Of a stretch of 64,000 nt of DNA, positions 37,459-48,465 are shown piece by piece (position 1 is the stretch's first letter; each line of letters opens with the position of its first letter). Origin of the DNA: Blasia pusilla (taxonomy: Eukaryota; Marchantiophyta; Marchantiopsida; Blasiales); NCBI GenBank assembly GCA_050084515.1, contig CM114273.1:28582001-28646000 (forward strand), given 5' to 3'. The position numbers and the translations under genes are program-made. The notes beneath the pieces are model-generated. The model was not told where the DNA came from. It ran no database searches and worked only from the letters and a program-made list of their open reading frames with translations.

Positions 37459-37497
37459 TGAGAAGACAATACCACCACATATGGTATCGTCTTCTCA
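37459..37497. repeat. 16-bp-arm hairpin
   Basis: TGAGAAGACAATACCA (37459-37474) pairs with TGGTATCGTCTTCTCA (37482-37497) at 15 of 16 positions across a 7-base loop. The surroundings are AT-rich with no gene. Confidence 0.5.
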
Positions 37498-37902
37498 TAC
37501 CTGAACTGCAAACTCAGTTAAGAAGTAGTTGTCCTTTCCATCGAATCCATGCACTTATTTTGAAAGTAAATGTAGAGACTTTTATTGATGACCTTCACTA
37601 AAGATTTATGATGTACTACTGGTGGATGGACACCATTTATACACCCTAATTAGATGGGACAGGTGTAAGCCAAGAGGACCAAGTAGTCGTGAGTCACCAA
37701 GTTTCTGACCAGAGTGGTTCGGATCTCATTCTTCATTCCACACGTAGCGGAGACGATCGGAAACCGACTGCAGCAGTTTCTTCAGGGCGACATCACGAGT
37801 CGTGTCTCTGAGATCCGCAGGGTTGTGCTGGTGGAGGTGGGAGTGCAGATATAAGCTCGGATTGCGAGATCCCCAGGTGTCGCGCTTTCCGCCTTTCCTC
37901 TT

Positions 37903-38025
37903 CGAAGAGATCTTCGGATACAGCAGCTAATACGATTCCTCATCGAAGAGATCTTCGGATACAGCAGCTTATACGATTCCTCATCGAAGAGATCTTCGGA
38001 TACAGCAGCTTATACGATTCCTCAT
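37903..38025. repeat. Three tandem copies of a 41-bp unit
   Basis: Copies start at 37903, 37944 and 37985. Each runs CGAAGAGATCTTCGGATACA, then GCAGCT(A/T)ATACGATTC CTCAT. The last two copies are identical and the first differs by one base, so the expansion is recent. The unit contains the palindrome GAAGATCTTC-like GAGATCTTC. Its length is not a multiple of three, which argues against a translated repeat. Confidence 0.8.
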
Positions 38026-38983
38026 CGCTCGCTTCAAATGAAGAGAACGAGTGTTACTGGTAGGGTCGGGATGTTCACAGAGGATCGTTGGATGCAATTC
38101 GCAATCTGTACCATGCCTTCGCTTTGATGTGAACTCACTCAACTCGGGCCATTTCTGAGAAATCTTCATTACTTCTTCGTGCTTCTTCGTTCCTAAAATA
38201 GAGGAAACATCTGATACGTGAAGGCTAGATCCTCCAGAATGACTTTTATATACCACTTCTTAACGCCCCTTCCACGGCGGGCTTCCTGCTCGGAAGGCTT
38301 CGGTAACGACCCCATCATACGAACTTGGGTACAGTATACGATACACTCATATAACTCGGACAATATACCAGGAGCCATAACTCGGAAGCTGACTTGAATT
38401 CTAGTTCTTCGTGTTTTCTTTCTCTTTTGATGTCACAATCAATACAAATTCGAATTTGAGGCATTTGACTCGCATTTGCAGCGGTTACATATGCTCACAG
38501 GATACCCCATCGTAGTTAAGTGAGAGCAAGTATGAGGACGAACCGATAGTCGCCGAATAATTTCAAGTCCGAGAGTTGAAACTACAACTTCCGGTCTATG
38601 ACTGCAGATTGCGGCTTCTCTACGACATCTCTCTCCAGGTGGTTGAACACTAAGAGATTGCGGCATTGCTTTCGCTCGCGGAAACGAGGATTGGAAGAAT
38701 ATTCCATTACTAAAATTGATTGAATTGAATTGCTTTCAGGACAGAGTAACAGGTCACAGGTTTGGTGGGAGCTGAAAGAGACTATCCATCCAGCGAAATT
38801 GAAGGAATAGAAGGTGTGCAGAGTATGAAACTTGCCTAGGACGGGGTGACAGACTTGCATCCATCCAGTTGTCACCTTGGATTGCTATTGAGCTGATGGA
38901 CTTAAGCGTACAACGGAACGATATCGAGGAGAAAGCACAGTATCATAGAGAGAAAGAGTCCACCTACACCTGGACAAGTTGTA
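38026..38983 (-). other. Unassigned region with minus-strand open frames
   Basis: Minus-strand frames at 38875-38582, 38666-38439, 38378-38193 and 38256-37981 are open, and some borders look like splice sites (for example an AG before 38185). They could be exons of a gene running into the 41-bp repeat, but I recognise no family, and the frames do not join convincingly. Confidence 0.2.
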
Positions 38984-39028
38984 CATTTGGAACGAGTTGT
39001 TCCCCAGAGGAACACCTCGTTCCAAATG
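38984..39028. repeat. Perfect 13-bp inverted repeat
   Basis: CATTTGGAACGAG (38984-38996) and CTCGTTCCAAATG (39016-39028). The loop itself contains GTTCC...GGAAC, so the whole folds as a nested stem. Confidence 0.6.
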
Positions 39029-39189
39029 CTCCCATATACAAGTCGATCTCAACGGCTTTGAACGGAAGTGGCACAAGTGGTCTTCCGGGAGTGGTTATTG
39101 GGCATGACTAGAAATTATGCGGACTTTCGGGTGCGCAGGTTACAATCCTGCCAAGCACAAAATTTCATTGATCGGAATGCCAATTTCTG

Positions 39190-40093
39190 TTGCTACCTTT
39201 AAAATTCAGATCGTCCGTGTGTTGCGTGAGATTACCAACCAATCCACCCTACAATAATGGCTTTTCATCTCTGGATCCCGTCACAACGTGCTTCGAGATC
39301 TCTCTATCGGAGCTACGATTCGTAGCTCACCCGCCGCCGCTGCTTCAGAGATGGCACTCTGAAACCATTTCATTGCAGCATTTCCTGTACACGTTTCAAT
39401 ATAATTCGAGTTTGAGATTTATTTGTATGCACAATATTGGCGTCCACCATCACAACAGTCTGCAGATGGATCCACTGTTGTGTTCTCGAAGTGGCACTAT
39501 GAAGTTTATTCACATAATTAGGAATAGAGTTCGGCATCGTGGTACTCTGCAAACGAATACGAAGCACAATTTCATAAACATCTCTTACGAACTTCGTGCA
39601 CAAAACTAGGAATTGCCATCGGCTCCGATTGCAAACGAATCCGAGGCAGAGTTTCCTAATTACGTCACTGAACTTCGTTCGCATCACTAAGTCGATAAAG
39701 AGGGATCGCATGTCCCCAACGACAACTTTCGTGTGCCCTCCCTTCCACCGCCATCAGCTCCGGACTCAGCTCCGTTCACAAAACCCAGTGCAGTAACAGG
39801 GATTGCATGCTCCCCGACAACAACTTTCGTGTACCTTCCACCTCTCTCCCTCCATCTCCGTCTCCATCGAGCTCCAAGCTCACGCGAGTCCGAGGACACC
39901 GGTAGATTCGTACACCGCAAAGAGCCCAGGCGCATTGGATTCAACCTCGGATCGCCATTTACAGCAGGGACTCGTTCCACTCAGCATATTTGGACCCGGG
40001 GCCAGCCAGCGTTCGGCTAATAACGCACGCTCCATATCTTGAACACATTTGAATTTCTCATCATACCCATCTCGCTCGCTGATCTGCCGTCGA
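39190..40093. other. Downstream region of the small membrane-protein gene, with degenerate repeats
   Basis: Two imperfect copies of a unit of about 81 bp (GCAAACGAAT(A/C)CGA(A/G)GCA...GAACTTCGT) lie at about 39549 and 39630. Two copies of a unit starting GCATG(C)TCCCC(A/G)AC.ACAACTTTCGTGT lie at about 39708 and 39804. No coding is recognised. Confidence 0.4.
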
Positions 40094-40402
40094 CTACTGC
40101 TGCTTCTTGTTCTCCTCCGCGGCCTTGTGCTCTGCAGGACTGTGCATCCCGGCATTCCCATAAGGCGCGGGGTGCGTTTGACGATAGTAAGCCCACGCTC
40201 CCACTCCGACGACCACCAGAACCCCGGCCAGGGCCACAGGGTAGCTACCGGCGCGCGACAGACCAACTCCTCCCTGCTGATGCAAAACGCCCCCGGGGCT
40301 CGACCCCGGTGTACGCTTCGAGCTGTGCAGATTGAGCTTGCTCACTTCCTCGGGGCCCATCTTCGTGGTGTCGGCATTCACTTTCCATCCTTCCTGTGGC
40401 AT
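40094..40402 (-). CDS. Small single-pass membrane protein, plant-conserved, function unknown
   Basis: 102 residues starting at MPQEGWKVNADTTK (ATG at 40402-40400). The open frame continues upstream to about 40477 without an in-frame ATG, so I take the first Met. The N-terminal half is hydrophilic (KMGPEEVSKLNLHSSKRTPG), followed by GGVLHQQGG. A single hydrophobic segment with GVLVVVGVGAWAYY lies at about residues 57-73, followed by a short Lys/Gln-rich tail ending at the stop. The layout resembles a family of short plant proteins of about 100 residues with one transmembrane helix near the C-terminus. It appears to be intron-free. The cellular role is unknown. Confidence 0.6.
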   Translation of the reverse strand: MPQEGWKVNADTTKMGPEEVSKLNLHSSKRTPGSSPGGVLHQQGGVGLSRAGSYPVALAGVLVVVGVGAWAYYRQTHPAPYGNAGMHSPAEHKAAEENKKQQ

Positions 40403-40477
40403 CCTTCCTGCAGCAACCTCTCGCGCGGTCGACACAGCTCTACGCTCGCCACTGCGAAGAACGCGTTCTAGCTCCAC

Positions 40478-42728
40478 AGCTCATGCGCAAACTGAAAAAA
40501 TGGAACAAACTGAAGCACTTGAGGAGACGGGAGAGATTGAACGAGACATGGAGCTGCGGAGCATTTTGAACCTCTTCTCTTGTGCTCAAGCGCCTCGTCT
40601 TTGTTTGTGTTTACGAGGGGGGCCGATTGAGCGCCGGTACGTGTGCCACCGTCGACAGGAGTCCATGTGGCAAGCAGCGAGCTGACGTGCACCCGTCGAA
40701 TGCACGTGGCGAGCAGCGGGAGGCTGTGGGAGTCACGCGTGGAAACGATATGGCGACGTTGGACTCCCGACACTCGTCTTGCGGCATGGGCGACAAGTGC
40801 TCGAATAAATAATTATTCGTTTTTGTTATTAGTAATTACTAGTTTAGTAGTGAGATGCACGAAAACTATTGTAGACTTTTTTTAAAATTTTAAAATTTTA
40901 GTGCCGAAAATTAAGGACATATCAATTTGATGAGTATGGAAACTAATTTTCATCTATATTATGAAGGGAGAGTGCCTTCTCATTTCGCAAACAGCCCATA
41001 GCGTGACACGTCGCATTTTTCGCCACTCAGGACGGTTGATGCACTTAGACCTTTCGGTACATTTCGGGGGGGCTCATGCGTCGATAGCTTTTGGTAAACT
41101 TCTGATGGTACAAAGAAAATTTAGGGTTTCATGTGTCCGTCGCAATGTGTTCTAACTATTTTTTTTAACTGTATTTTCAAAATTTGTCCTAGAGGTCGTT
41201 ACGATCGTGACCAGGGACATCCGTTCATGAAGACGCCCTCTCCTTCCTCGGAGCTTTTGGGAGCCTTGACGCCCAATATATTTATACATTTTACTCAATT
41301 TAGAAATTCTGATCAGCGAGAGCTTTTATCACATATTTAGTGCACATTCAAGTTACGAACTCTTCAATGCAACCATTTCACCATTGACGGTTAATGCGAA
41401 GCTTTATTCGACAGTCCATACATTAACAAACGTCTATATCATGTTTGTGTTCTCATATCCTGGTTGAATACGATAATAGCATTTGAAATAGAGAGTATAT
41501 CTAACTCTACTCTTATATCTGTGCTCTGATAATAGTCTTTGAAATATACTAGGCGCCATCCAGATCTACTCTTTACTTTGTGGTTTACGTACTAGGCTCC
41601 ATCGAGCTCTACTCATACGATTGTGCTTTGTGCATGCAGGTACTCCAAAGACAGCCAAGTCCCACTTGCAGAAAATTATAGAGAAGCAACTTTGGGTTGC
41701 AATAAGGTGGTCGAGAAGCTCCAACGATTCGCGAGTCTCCTCTCTCCACTAGCTCGCGATTCGACGAATCACCTAGGGTCTCTTGTTTGTTGGTCTTGCT
41801 CCCGGGATTGCTCCACCTTCCATCTCTGCACACATTCAACCAAAAATCAACAAGATAGATTGAGAGTGCGGAAATACCATCATGGCAAACAGAATTACAA
41901 CGAAGAAAACGACATAGGGGAAAGGGAAGAGTGTTGCCAAAGTTACTTTGTCAAAGAAGCATTATGGGATAAAGAGTCCTGATCCCCAAGAACTTGAGAG
42001 TTCCTACTGGTCTCCCATATCTCAGGAGGATTGCATCCGACTGAGTAAATGGAAGAAGTCACACTTTGGTTTAAGCCCACATTGGGGGACAAGACTCACC
42101 CCCGAGCATGCCCAAGCTTCAAAAATGCCATTAAAGATTCTCTCTCAGCTCAGAGAGAGCCTGCATTGTCAGACAAAGGATACTTTCCTAGGCCAGTTGA
42201 GGGACATGCCAATCAATTCTACCCCACATCCGTATGTGACTATAACAACTCCTCAGGGTGGGCCGAAGCCCAAGGATGTGGAGGTCAACATTCAGATTGT
42301 GCTCTAAGGTTCGGATTGGGAATAGAGTAGGCAGTTGAACCCATACGTAAAGCTACTTAGACAATGCTTATCAGGGGAATAAAAGCTTTATAGAATGTCT
42401 ACTTCCAAAATGTCTATAGAATATCTACTTGCAAAATTTCCTATCCCAGTCCAGAAGTACTCAACTCAAGTACTCTGAGACAGGAAGAAACCATTGAGCG
42501 CAACTCTCTTGAGCAATATCGCGGTTGAAGAACACGGATCGAGCATAGAGTTTATCAGAGAACACCAACAATGATCGCACCTTGCCTACGGCCCCAATAG
42601 AGAGAGCCAAGGCCCAAATAGAGAGAGCACAATCGTAGACGTATAGTGACTGAGCAGCCGCGGGCCTAACATAGTGATCAGCCCGGCTACTACTACAAAG
42701 GGAAACCGCGAACTTACACCCCTCTGCC
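40478..42728. other. Spacer without a supported gene
   Basis: The first 320 bp may hold the promoter of the membrane-protein gene. At 40953 a sequence TCTATATTATGAAGGGAGAG starts, followed by GTGCCTTCTCATTTCGCAAA. It is like the 5' ends of the mini-Helitrons, but I found no matching 3' end. At 41623-42307 the plus strand is open in overlapping frames with no recognised content. Sequence homologous to the retrotransposon family starts only at about 42729. Confidence 0.4.
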
Positions 42729-43250
42729 ATGGATTGCCCTAAGCTACGTCCGGACCGAGGGCCAGAGAGGGCACGAGAGCGAGTAGCCGGTCCAGGTGGG
42801 CCTAGAGATCGTGCAGCAGGTGGTCCCGTTGGGGGACGAGGAGCTGGAGTTGCCCGACAAGGTGGTGGAGGTGCCCGTGGAGGAGGTAGAGTCCCACCAC
42901 CTAGACGCGTCGATGGAGACGTCGGGGATGGGGTTGGGATGGCTGCTCAAATACAGTAGCTACAAGTCCAGATTGCCGCTATTGCATTGAGGTTACCCGA
43001 TGCCGTATCTGTGGCATTGACATCATATGGAGCAGCCAGAGATATGGAGGATCCTGGTTGGATGTGCGCGGTTGCCTAGATGGAGGCCGCCGTAGTTATG
43101 ACGTATGGAGCAGCCGCAAAGTTGGATCCACAACGAGGGGAAGCCAAGAAACAGACTAGGCTTCCTTAGTCTTTCACATTGTCCGAGGCGATGAGGACAC
43201 CATCGATGGCTCCTGATTAGAGTTCTTGGAGAGTTGGTGATGTTGTTGGT

Positions 43251-44015
43251 GTGCACGCACGGAGGGCGATGAGAGAAGCGAGTGCGAAGACTCCTATTGT
43301 TGATGCTCATGACTTGCAAGTGTCGAGCACGTTGTTGGGGGCGGCCATCGTTGTGTACCGCGCTCCTTTATTTTCTGCTTCCGATGTTATGACGTTGGGA
43401 GGTACGCCCGCCAAGGTTTTTCGGCTGGCCGCTACGCAATATGAGCGTGGAGTTGCAGTTCTTGCATCACGGTCAGAGGTGATTGCAGAGGAGGTGATGG
43501 ACATGCCCTTGGAGTGGATGCTTGGGTCGTCCACGTCAGATTCATGGCAGGTTGCAGTTGCTAGGATGGCGGAGATGCCCGCTAGACCCTCGATAGAGCG
43601 TGCCATGGTTTCTCCTGGTGTTGTGTTGCTAGATAACCGGGGAGAGGTCTTCCAGTTGGCAAGTCTCGGAGGTAGAGCTTTTAGTCCACAGCGCGTCTTG
43701 TTGGATTCAGGAGCGCAACCTCTGATGTTGGGGAAAGCGTCATTCACATGATTGGGCTTGACGAGAGCCGATGTGGAGCGTTGTCCATTCTGGATACATA
43801 CATCCTTGGACGGAGCAAGTACCACACAGTATATGACCCGACAGGAGGTCATGGTGAGGATTCGCCTGGGACATCCTACAGATGAGTACGTGGTGCGAGC
43901 CAACGCGATAGTGACTGATATCGAGTTCTACGACGTCTTGGTTGGTGGAGCAGTGTTATACCTGATGGGGTTTTCCTTGGATTACCAGGAGGATTTAGCA
44001 TCCTACAGACCATGA
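43251..44015 (+). pseudogene. Aspartic protease region of copy C
   Basis: Retropepsin-like domain preceded by a linker with PLFSASDVMTLGGTPAKVF. The active-site triad lies in VLLDSGAQPLMLGKA (about 43700-43745). A TGA at 43749 breaks the frame between this and the flap/C-terminal part (43752-44015: QYMTRQEVMVRIRLGHPTDE, YDVLVGGAVLYLMGF). Copy B has DSR in place of DSG at the same point. The protease would process the gag-pol precursor. Confidence 0.75.
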
Positions 44016-44366
44016 TGGCAGTCATGTGATGGGCGCCTTAGCTATTTACCCGTTTGATTCATAGATGCAGTGATCGAGCGACGGCGAGGAGAGATGGCAA
44101 CCTTAGCAGCATTTAGCAGTGCCATCACTTGGCCTAGTGATTTGATTGAGGTACATGTCTATGCAGAGGATACTCTCGTTCTTCACATTTCTATGGAGAG
44201 GAGTGTCATGGTGGCCGCATCAGTCCGTGGAGGAGAGATGCCGCCTTGGGGCTCGACTGAGGAGCTTTGACACTTAGCCACTGAGCATGTGTAGACCGCG
44301 TGGAGCGAGACGTTTGCACTAGAGTGTGACGGGTCAGAGGAACCCTAGGTAGGCAGGAGTGCTGCT

Positions 44367-44744
44367 ATGACCCCTTTGGACACCACCTCGATTGTGTGGT
44401 GCATCCGAGAGGAGGGTATTTGGGTGTTGGATCTCTTTGGAAGGATCAGCACTGGGTTAGTTGCTGTTTTGCACACTGGAGTGTGCGTGCAGCACTACCT
44501 ATATGTGGAGATTGATGAAGTTGCGAGGCATGCTTCACTTCACCATGTGGCGCTATTACACCTCTGTTTTCCCGACTTGTTGTCTACATCTGCCATTCAG
44601 GGTTACCAGAGTTCCCTACCAAGGGACATTTCATTGTTGGGGGCGCAGGACTTGGAGCGGGTAGGGACCATAGACTTGGTCATTGCTGGTTGGCCGTGTT
44701 AGGGCCAATCGAGTGTTGGACGAGGTAGCGGGTTAGCTGACACT
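44367..44744 (+). pseudogene. Cytosine-5 DNA methyltransferase domain, N-terminal part (copy C)
   Basis: Shows motif I as VLDLFGRISTGLVAVL (about 44424-44471; copy B has LFGGISTGLAAVL), a motif II-like acidic position in YLYVEIDEVAR, and motif IV as DLVIAGWPC (44675-44699), where Cys is the catalytic nucleophile position. A TAG follows the PC pair, where family members normally have Gln or Asn; copy B has the same TAG. The domain continues at 55708. Order and wording are closest to DNMT3-type enzymes, which methylate cytosine in DNA using S-adenosylmethionine. Confidence 0.8.
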
Positions 44745-45052
44745 TATCGTGCGCATACACGTCGCTACACAACATACATTGCTATCACTGAACACACACA
44801 CAAACACGCACAATCCCATGCTAACTCATGGCATCCAAACAACGAGACAAGAAGTACCAAAATATCTCCAATCCCCCCCTAGCTGGTGGTTAGTTCCCTC
44901 TAACTCCAGATAGCCATCTATCCCTACCTACCATGACATACATCTCTCGGACGCTAAGAGCAAGAAGGTCGGGTGCTCATGTGGCCCCATCGTTAGTCGC
45001 CTTCCTGTCATCCATGTCAGAGAAAAAGTCGGGATCAAAACCTACCTACTAT

Positions 45053-46510
45053 CTCCTCTATGTACATCTGGGACACATCCATGGTCCCCGAGGAACCCTA
45101 GTGAGAGGTAACGTTGTCGTGTCGAGAATCTTTCTTCGAGCAAGGGCGGGCCTTCTAGATGCGGTAGATGCGGTCGATGCAAGGTGAACTCTCTAATAAG
45201 TTCTCCTTTTTCAATACAAAATTATGATGTACACTCTCCATTCTCTCACGACAGGTATCACAAATGGAAGTGCCGAGGCGATCACTTCTTCGTACCATCG
45301 GACCCCGAAATTCCTAACTATAAAATCCCTATAAACTATTTTACGCTTGTACACGAGGAAGATAGCACAACTAGTGTTAAACCCTACTTGAGCAGGCCTA
45401 TTGACATCCATGGGTTGCTATATAAGGACATACAAAGTACAATCCCATGTCCTTCTATATGTGACGATAGGAAGAATCACCAGAGTTGGAGATTGCATGA
45501 CCTGGTTCATGAACGCCTCCCCAAAGTGATAAACTAAATAGCGAGTGAACCAGTGCCTATCTACAAAGAGTACCTTGACATGGTAAGGATTGAGGAAAGG
45601 AAAGTCGGGCACACTCGTGCTCCACCCCTATCCATGCTTGTGATGACATTCTTTTCTCTCCTCAAGAATGGGTTTTATGAGTTATTCTCCCAAGAGGGGT
45701 AATCCACTCTCATTGGGAAAGTAACAAGCCAAAACATCCGCTATTTTAATATGACTAAACTCCTCTACGGTGACAAAACTCTCATCCCCACACACACACA
45801 CCACACTCTAGAAACCTCTCGAAGAATAGACCATGGTCAAGTTACTCTCCCAAGAGGGGTGATCCACTCTCATTGGAAGAGCAAGCAATCCCAAGGCCAT
45901 ACACTCAAGAGAGATACGAGAGACTCAAGATGTGGAATAGAAGGTGATGAACCCTTGAAGGTCCCTCCTCTTTATATACTCACAAGGGATCCACAAGAGT
46001 ACGAAATAGAGCTTATCTTATCTTGTGCCACATGGCTTCCTCCCAAGGCTTAGCCAATCACATTTTGACACAAGTAGATTTCCTCTTATCTCTTCCAAAA
46101 TATCCTCTTTTACCCACTTGATATTTTCCAAATTACCCCAACTAACCTAGCCACCAACCAAGACTACTTTTGTTTTTCATTAAAGCAACTACTTTACTTT
46201 TATAAAGTCATCTTTTATTTATTACCTCCTTTTCTAAAGTTGGGCCCGCATAAAAGAGGCACCATAAAGAGGTTTAAACATAAGAATTTCCTTTTTCTAA
46301 GCCAATTTACTTAATACTAATGAAACTCTATCTAACACTTAATGACGAAGGAATTTACATACTGATTGATTTTACTATACGACAGCGTCAGACATGCCAT
46401 ATGCCAACCTCTCGAACAACCATCACAGAAAAGCATCGTGGCCGCACCACGATCAGAACCACACAACATACAACGCAAGCCTGCAGGAACTATTGCTAAG
46501 CTCGGATCCA
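45053..46510 (-). pseudogene. PHD finger of copy B, split by an insertion
   Basis: The first part (46510-46390) gives CMLC, 11 residues, CDGC and WHMAC, with the His that copy A has lost. The last part, WMCPRC before the stop, lies about 1.3 kb away at 45070-45053. Taken together these fit C4-H-C3 PHD spacing. The intact family member therefore ends in a PHD finger fused to the integrase C-terminus. Confidence 0.7.
45110..46388. mobile_element. Insertion inside the PHD region of copy B
   Basis: About 1.28 kb of unrelated, AT-richer DNA. It contains a plus-strand frame (45184-45537) with HKWKCRGDHFFVPSDPE, similar to the 'KWK-RFFFV' region of plant retrotransposon gag-like proteins. A directly repeated unit, 'CTCCCAAGAGGGGT(A/G)ATCCAC', lies near 45690 and 45848. 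The ends are set only by where homology to copy A stops; no clear target duplication was found. It may be a fragment of another LTR element. Confidence 0.5.
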
Positions 46511-46519
46511 CTGTACTAT

Positions 46520-47600
46520 CAATGTCAGGAAGGTGACATGGTGCACAATTACGCACATGGTCCTTCCATACCATACCATCGCGTCCCACCAGCAAGAGAA
46601 CACCAGATGGCAAAACGACACGCACTCTCAGGATAGTGCGCCCTGTAGTCACATCCAACGTCGTCGGTGCCGTCTATTGCAAGTAGACATAATCTCCCTG
46701 ATGAAACCTCCGGAGAGTTGGTCGATAACCACCACCCCGAATAGTCGCATACCTCAACGTATCTCGATGCTGCGCAATCGCCAAGACCTCGAACGCCATG
46801 GGCATCACTCTCCGAAACAACTCAGCCCTCTGAGAACATGCTCGCACCCATACATCTGGGTCATCAAGGTCCAGCACCTCACCAGCATCTCGACGAATGG
46901 CCGCAAGTAAATCTGGCTCTCTGCCATAAACTAGCAAGTACGGTGAAAAAGACACTAAAGATGCCTGCTTGTTGAATCTGTATCCCATCGCCTACCATGG
47001 CAACTGGAGGTCCCAATCTCCTAGGTGCCCTCTCTGGAAGTCATATTTGCGTAAACCCCTCTTCACCGTCTGTACAACTCTCTCCGCTAATCCATCCGCC
47101 TTGGGATGATCTCGCAAAGTCGTGCGGTGGTCGATCAGCGCCTGATCACACAAGGCCTGGAACTCATTGCGAAGCTCGGTACCCTGGTCTGTCAACACCT
47201 CAGCCGGTGCGCCATAATGACTCAGCACTCTTTCAAAGAAGGCATCAGCTACTTCCTCACTCGCTTTGTTAGGCAATGCAACCAACTCGATCCACTTCGA
47301 GAAGTGCTCCACCATCACCAACACATAACGATTGTGACGCTCCGTCAAAGGCAAAGGTCCTGCAAAATCCAAACTCCATCTATACCCTAAGCCCATGATC
47401 GATAATGGATGCAACTGTGGAGTCAGAGCATTGAATGATGCTCAGACCCGATCACACACCATGCACTTGGCAACAAACTGTTGAACGTCAGTCTGCATGC
47501 CTCGCCACCAATACTGAATCTGGAGCAAGTTGTACGTCCGCTTCACCCCAAAGTAACCCAACTCCTCGTGGGCATGGTGCACTAGTCATGCTCTCTGCGA
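46520..47600 (-). pseudogene. Integrase of copy B (zinc-binding region, DDE core, C-terminal part)
   Basis: The N-terminal H2C2 zinc site is seen as HHAHEELGYFGVKRTYNLL...CMVC (47600-47450), followed by an in-frame stop. The core (47414-46992) has WSLDFAGPLPLTERHNRYV, VLTDQGTE and HPKADGLAERVVQTVKRG, giving Asp, Asp and Glu with about 34 residues between the last two. The C-terminal part (46988-46520) has VYGREPDLLAAIRRD and RFHQGDYVYLQ. It is a Ty3/gypsy-type integrase, which fits the 5-bp target duplication flanking the element. Confidence 0.88.
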
Positions 47601-47929
47601 AGGATGCGGCACTACGCGTACTCTGCCATCCTCCCAAACCCTCAAAACATGTGTCTCCTCCCAACGGAACCGTCTAGCCCGCTGTAGGATCCGATCCCGC
47701 TCTCTAGCATCCACGGTGCTTGCAACGCTGCTAGTACGAAGGTACTCCAAGACTACTCCATCATCATGAATATCTCTACCACTTGTCGTCTCCTCACTGG
47801 CCTCGGGATCCAAGGACTCTCCACTAGACCTCGTCATCGAAGTCTCCACACTCTGGCTCTCCATAGCCAACATGCATAAATAGGCTGACGCGTGCCATCC
47901 GGGCACCAACTCCTCATCACTCTCTCCAT

Positions 47930-48400
47930 GCCATCGAGCACCAGTCGCATCTCGCTGACTCGAGCATGGGTTACGACTCAACCCATGTGCATCTTGATTG
48001 AGCGTTCCAAGTCTATGTACCACCTGAAAATCATACTCTTGCAACAACAGAGCCCATCTCGCAAGCTTCTCTCTAAGCTTGTCGGACTCCATCAACCACT
48101 TCAGTGGTTGATGATCAATGATGATGGTAAAGGGATTGCCGAATAAGTAACACCTTAAATGCGTGACAGCCCACACCGCAGCCAAGCACTCACCCTCATA
48201 CGAGCTGTACTTCACCTCTGCAGCGTTGTTTGAGCGGCTAGCGTAAGCCACCACGAACTCTCTACCCTCATCATCATGCTAGGTGAGCACATGCTCCCAT
48301 CTGTGTGCAACTGGAAAGGACGCCCCCTGATCGGTCTCCTCAAGATGGGCGCAGACATCAACCTATCCTTGAGCAACTAAAATGCTCGCTCCTGCTCATC
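47930..48400 (-). pseudogene. RNase H of copy B
   Basis: Shows FVVAYASRSNN-type wording, YSSYEGECLAAVWAV, GNPFTIIIDHQPLKWLMES and RWALLLQEYDFQVVH, ending in DAHGLSRNPC. It is broken from the reverse transcriptase by stops near 48280-48380. A tether region of roughly 330 bp (47930-47600) with Glu/Ser-rich sequence links it to the integrase. Confidence 0.85.
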
Positions 48401-48465
48401 CCCCCAATGCCACTCGTGTCCACCTTGGTCAGCAAGGTCAGTCTCTTTGCAATCGAATTGAATCC

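Larger units (their letters stand above)
42729..44744 (+). mobile_element. Retrotransposon copy C, left part (gag tail, protease, start of methyltransferase)
   Basis: Plus-strand segment homologous to copy B from its gag tail onward. It has an RG-rich tail (42770-42880), a linker, an aspartic protease (43251-44015) and the first motifs of a cytosine methyltransferase (44367-44739). It stops abruptly at 44744, where ACACT begins copy B's target duplication, and resumes at 55708. The two parts read through in one frame when B is removed. The 5' end of the element, gag proper and the zinc knuckles are missing. Confidence 0.85.

Noticed and set aside
40953-41600. Fifth mini-Helitron
   Set aside because: A good 5' start is present at 40953, but no hairpin plus CTRR end could be found downstream.
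44367-44744. Host DNA methyltransferase gene
   Set aside because: It is continuous with the retrotransposon protease upstream and reverse transcriptase downstream in all copies, and lacks introns.
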